Below, in pieces: positions 13,225-14,377 of a DNA stretch of 14,377 nt. Source of the DNA: Lawsonibacter sp. (GTDB lineage: Bacteria; Bacillota; Clostridia; Oscillospirales; Oscillospiraceae); the NCBI GenBank assembly GCA_022798155.1, contig JAAWLY010000040.1:1-14377 (forward strand), in the 5' to 3' direction. Each line of letters starts with the position of its first letter. Within the stretch, counting starts at the first letter, position 1. The notes beneath the pieces are model-generated. The model was not told where the DNA came from. It did not search any database and saw only the letters and a list, made by a program, of their open reading frames with translations. The position numbers were made by a program, and so were the translations under genes.

Positions 13225-13253
13225 TTGACTTCTCCCCCGCGATTCAGTATGAT
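13225..13253 (+). promoter_or_regulatory. Sigma-A promoter of ilvA
   Basis: TTGACT (13225-13230), a 17-nt spacer and TATGAT (13248-13253). The expected start is near 13260, leaving a leader of only about 33 nt. Confidence 0.82.
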
Positions 13254-13292
13254 AAGGAACATACCGATTTTCACACAAAGGAGAAACCGACT

Positions 13293-14377
13293 ATGCTCAC
13301 CCTGGAATCCTTCAAGGCCGCCCGCAGCGTTTTGCAGGGCGTTCTGCGGCCCACGCCGCTGATCCACTCCCCCTACCTGTCCAAAAACTGCGGAAACTCC
13401 GTCTATCTCAAACCGGAGAACATGCAGGCCACCGGGGCCTACAAGCTCCGGGGGGCCTACTATAAAATCAGCACCCTCTCCCAGGAGGAGAAGGACCGGG
13501 GGCTGGTGACCGCCTCGGCGGGCAACCACGCCCAGGGGGTGGCCTACGCCGCCCAAGCCGCCGGAGTGGCGGCCACCATCGTCATGCCCACCACCACCCC
13601 CCTGGTGAAGGTGAACAACACCAAAGACTACGGGGCCAAGGTGGTTCTCCACGGCGAGGTCTTCGACGACGCCGCCGAGCTGGCCGCCAAGCTGGCTGAA
13701 GAGGAGGGGCTGACCTATGTCCACCCCTTCAACGACCTGACCCTGGCCACCGGCCAGGGCACCATCGCCTATGAGATTTTCCAGGACCTGCCCGACGTGG
13801 AGGCCATTCTGGTGCCCATCGGGGGGGGCGGGCTGGCCGCGGGCGTGTCCACCCTGGCCAAGCTGCTCAACCCCAACGTAGAGGTCATCGGCGTGGAGCC
13901 CACCGGCGCCGCCTCTATGCACGCCAGCCTGGAGGCCGGCCATGTGGTCACCATCCCCTCCGCTTCCACCATCGCTGACGGCGTGGCGGTAAAGACCCCT
14001 GGCGACTTGGTCTTCCCTTATGTACAGAAAAATGTGGACCGGATCATTACCATTGACGACAGCGAGCTGGTGGAGGCCTTCCTGGACATTATGGAGCGGC
14101 ATAAGATGGTGGTGGAAAACGCCGGCCTGCTGCCGGTGGCCGCCCTGCGCCACCTGGGGTACGAGGGCAAAAATGTGGTGTGCGTGCTGTCCGGAGGCAA
14201 TATGGACGTTATCACCATGTCCTCTCTGGTCCAGCACGGCCTGATTCAGCGGGGACGCATCTTCACCTTTGCTGTCCAGCTCCCCGACCGGCCCGGCTCC
14301 CTGCTGGCGGTGGCCCAGATTCTGGCCGACAACAACGGCAATGTCATCAAGCTGGAGCACAACCAGTTTGTCAACAT
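13293..14377 (+). CDS. ilvA: Threonine ammonia-lyase (threonine dehydratase), 3' end outside window
   Basis: ATG 13293 with AAAGGAG (13277-13283) upstream. The frame is open for 361 codons to the window edge, and the full protein of this form is about 400 aa. It is a PLP enzyme converting threonine to 2-oxobutanoate and ammonia, in isoleucine synthesis or threonine catabolism. Visible features are the PLP lysine Lys51 in TGAYKLRGAY, the substrate loop SAGNHAQGVAYAA (75-87), the phosphate-binding loop GGGGLAAG (177-184), and the start of a C-terminal ACT regulatory domain (from about residue 325, FAVQLPDRPGSLLAVAQIL). The ACT domain and length match the medium form, in between the short catabolic TdcB and the long two-ACT biosynthetic IlvA. 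The short leader leaves no room for a T-box. Whether it is biosynthetic or catabolic cannot be settled here. Confidence 0.93.
   Translation, partial: MLTLESFKAARSVLQGVLRPTPLIHSPYLSKNCGNSVYLKPENMQATGAYKLRGAYYKISTLSQEEKDRGLVTASAGNHAQGVAYAAQAAGVAATIVMPTTTPLVKVNNTKDYGAKVVLHGEVFDDAAELAAKLAEEEGLTYVHPFNDLTLATGQGTIAYEIFQDLPDVEAILVPIGGGGLAAGVSTLAKLLNPNVEVIGVEPTGAASMHASLEAGHVVTIPSASTIADGVAVKTPGDLVFPYVQKNVDRIITIDDSELVEAFLDIMERHKMVVENAGLLPVAALRHLGYEGKNVVCVLSGGNMDVITMSSLVQHGLIQRGRIFTFAVQLPDRPGSLLAVAQILADNNGNVIKLEHNQFVN

Noticed and set aside
13195..13292. T-box or other amino-acid riboswitch ahead of ilvA
   Set aside because: The promoter at 13225-13253 leaves only about 33 nt of leader, too short for a T-box, and no specifier or terminator hairpin is visible.
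13039..13362. 107-residue plus-strand frame
   Set aside because: It runs through the palindromic element and overlaps the ilvA start out of frame; no SD.

Overview
The window looks like chromosome of a GC-rich, low-oxygen Firmicute of the Oscillospiraceae type (Flavonifractor / Pseudoflavonifractor / Lawsonibacter-like). This is inferred from a Clostridia-restricted DUF4317 protein, a SpoVB-type flippase, a stand-alone crotonase, a class B sortase, and a surface-protein tail ending in the DVPLADVPKTGD style. I see no rRNA, tRNA, CRISPR array, phage gene or transposase gene.

Region 1 (1-5750) is the most interesting part. A long structured leader carries two tandem c-di-GMP-I (GEMM-I) riboswitch aptamers (about 301-384 and 391-453). 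It runs into a 776-residue secreted, sortase-anchored wall protein, then a strong intrinsic hairpin terminator, a lipoprotein of unrecognised family (570 aa, C-terminal alpha/alpha-toroid-like), and a class B sortase with catalytic His, Cys and Arg in place. A strong terminator closes the unit. The simplest reading is a surface-display cassette switched by a cyclic dinucleotide, in which substrate, accessory lipoprotein and anchoring enzyme share one transcript and the internal terminator lowers the downstream share.

Region 2 (5775-10540) is ordinary core genome: a DUF4317 gene with its own sigma-A promoter; a leftward pair, crotonase (crt) then an AEC-family transporter; and a rightward SpoVB-type flippase. 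The two gene ends at 7006/7052 and at 10508/10548 each converge on a shared, probably bidirectional terminator.

Region 3 (10548-14377) holds a leftward MATE exporter with a perfect consensus sigma-A promoter; a leftward 281-residue protein of unknown function behind a sigma-28 (SigD, flagellar-type) promoter candidate; a 162-bp near-perfectly symmetrical palindromic element flanked by TA dinucleotides (a MITE-like insertion); and a rightward threonine ammonia-lyase (ilvA) that runs off the window.

If both regulatory assignments hold, the window contains a c-di-GMP-controlled adhesion cassette and a flagellar-sigma-controlled gene, both belonging to motile/sessile lifestyle control. All assignments were made by eye from the sequence; none was checked against a database.
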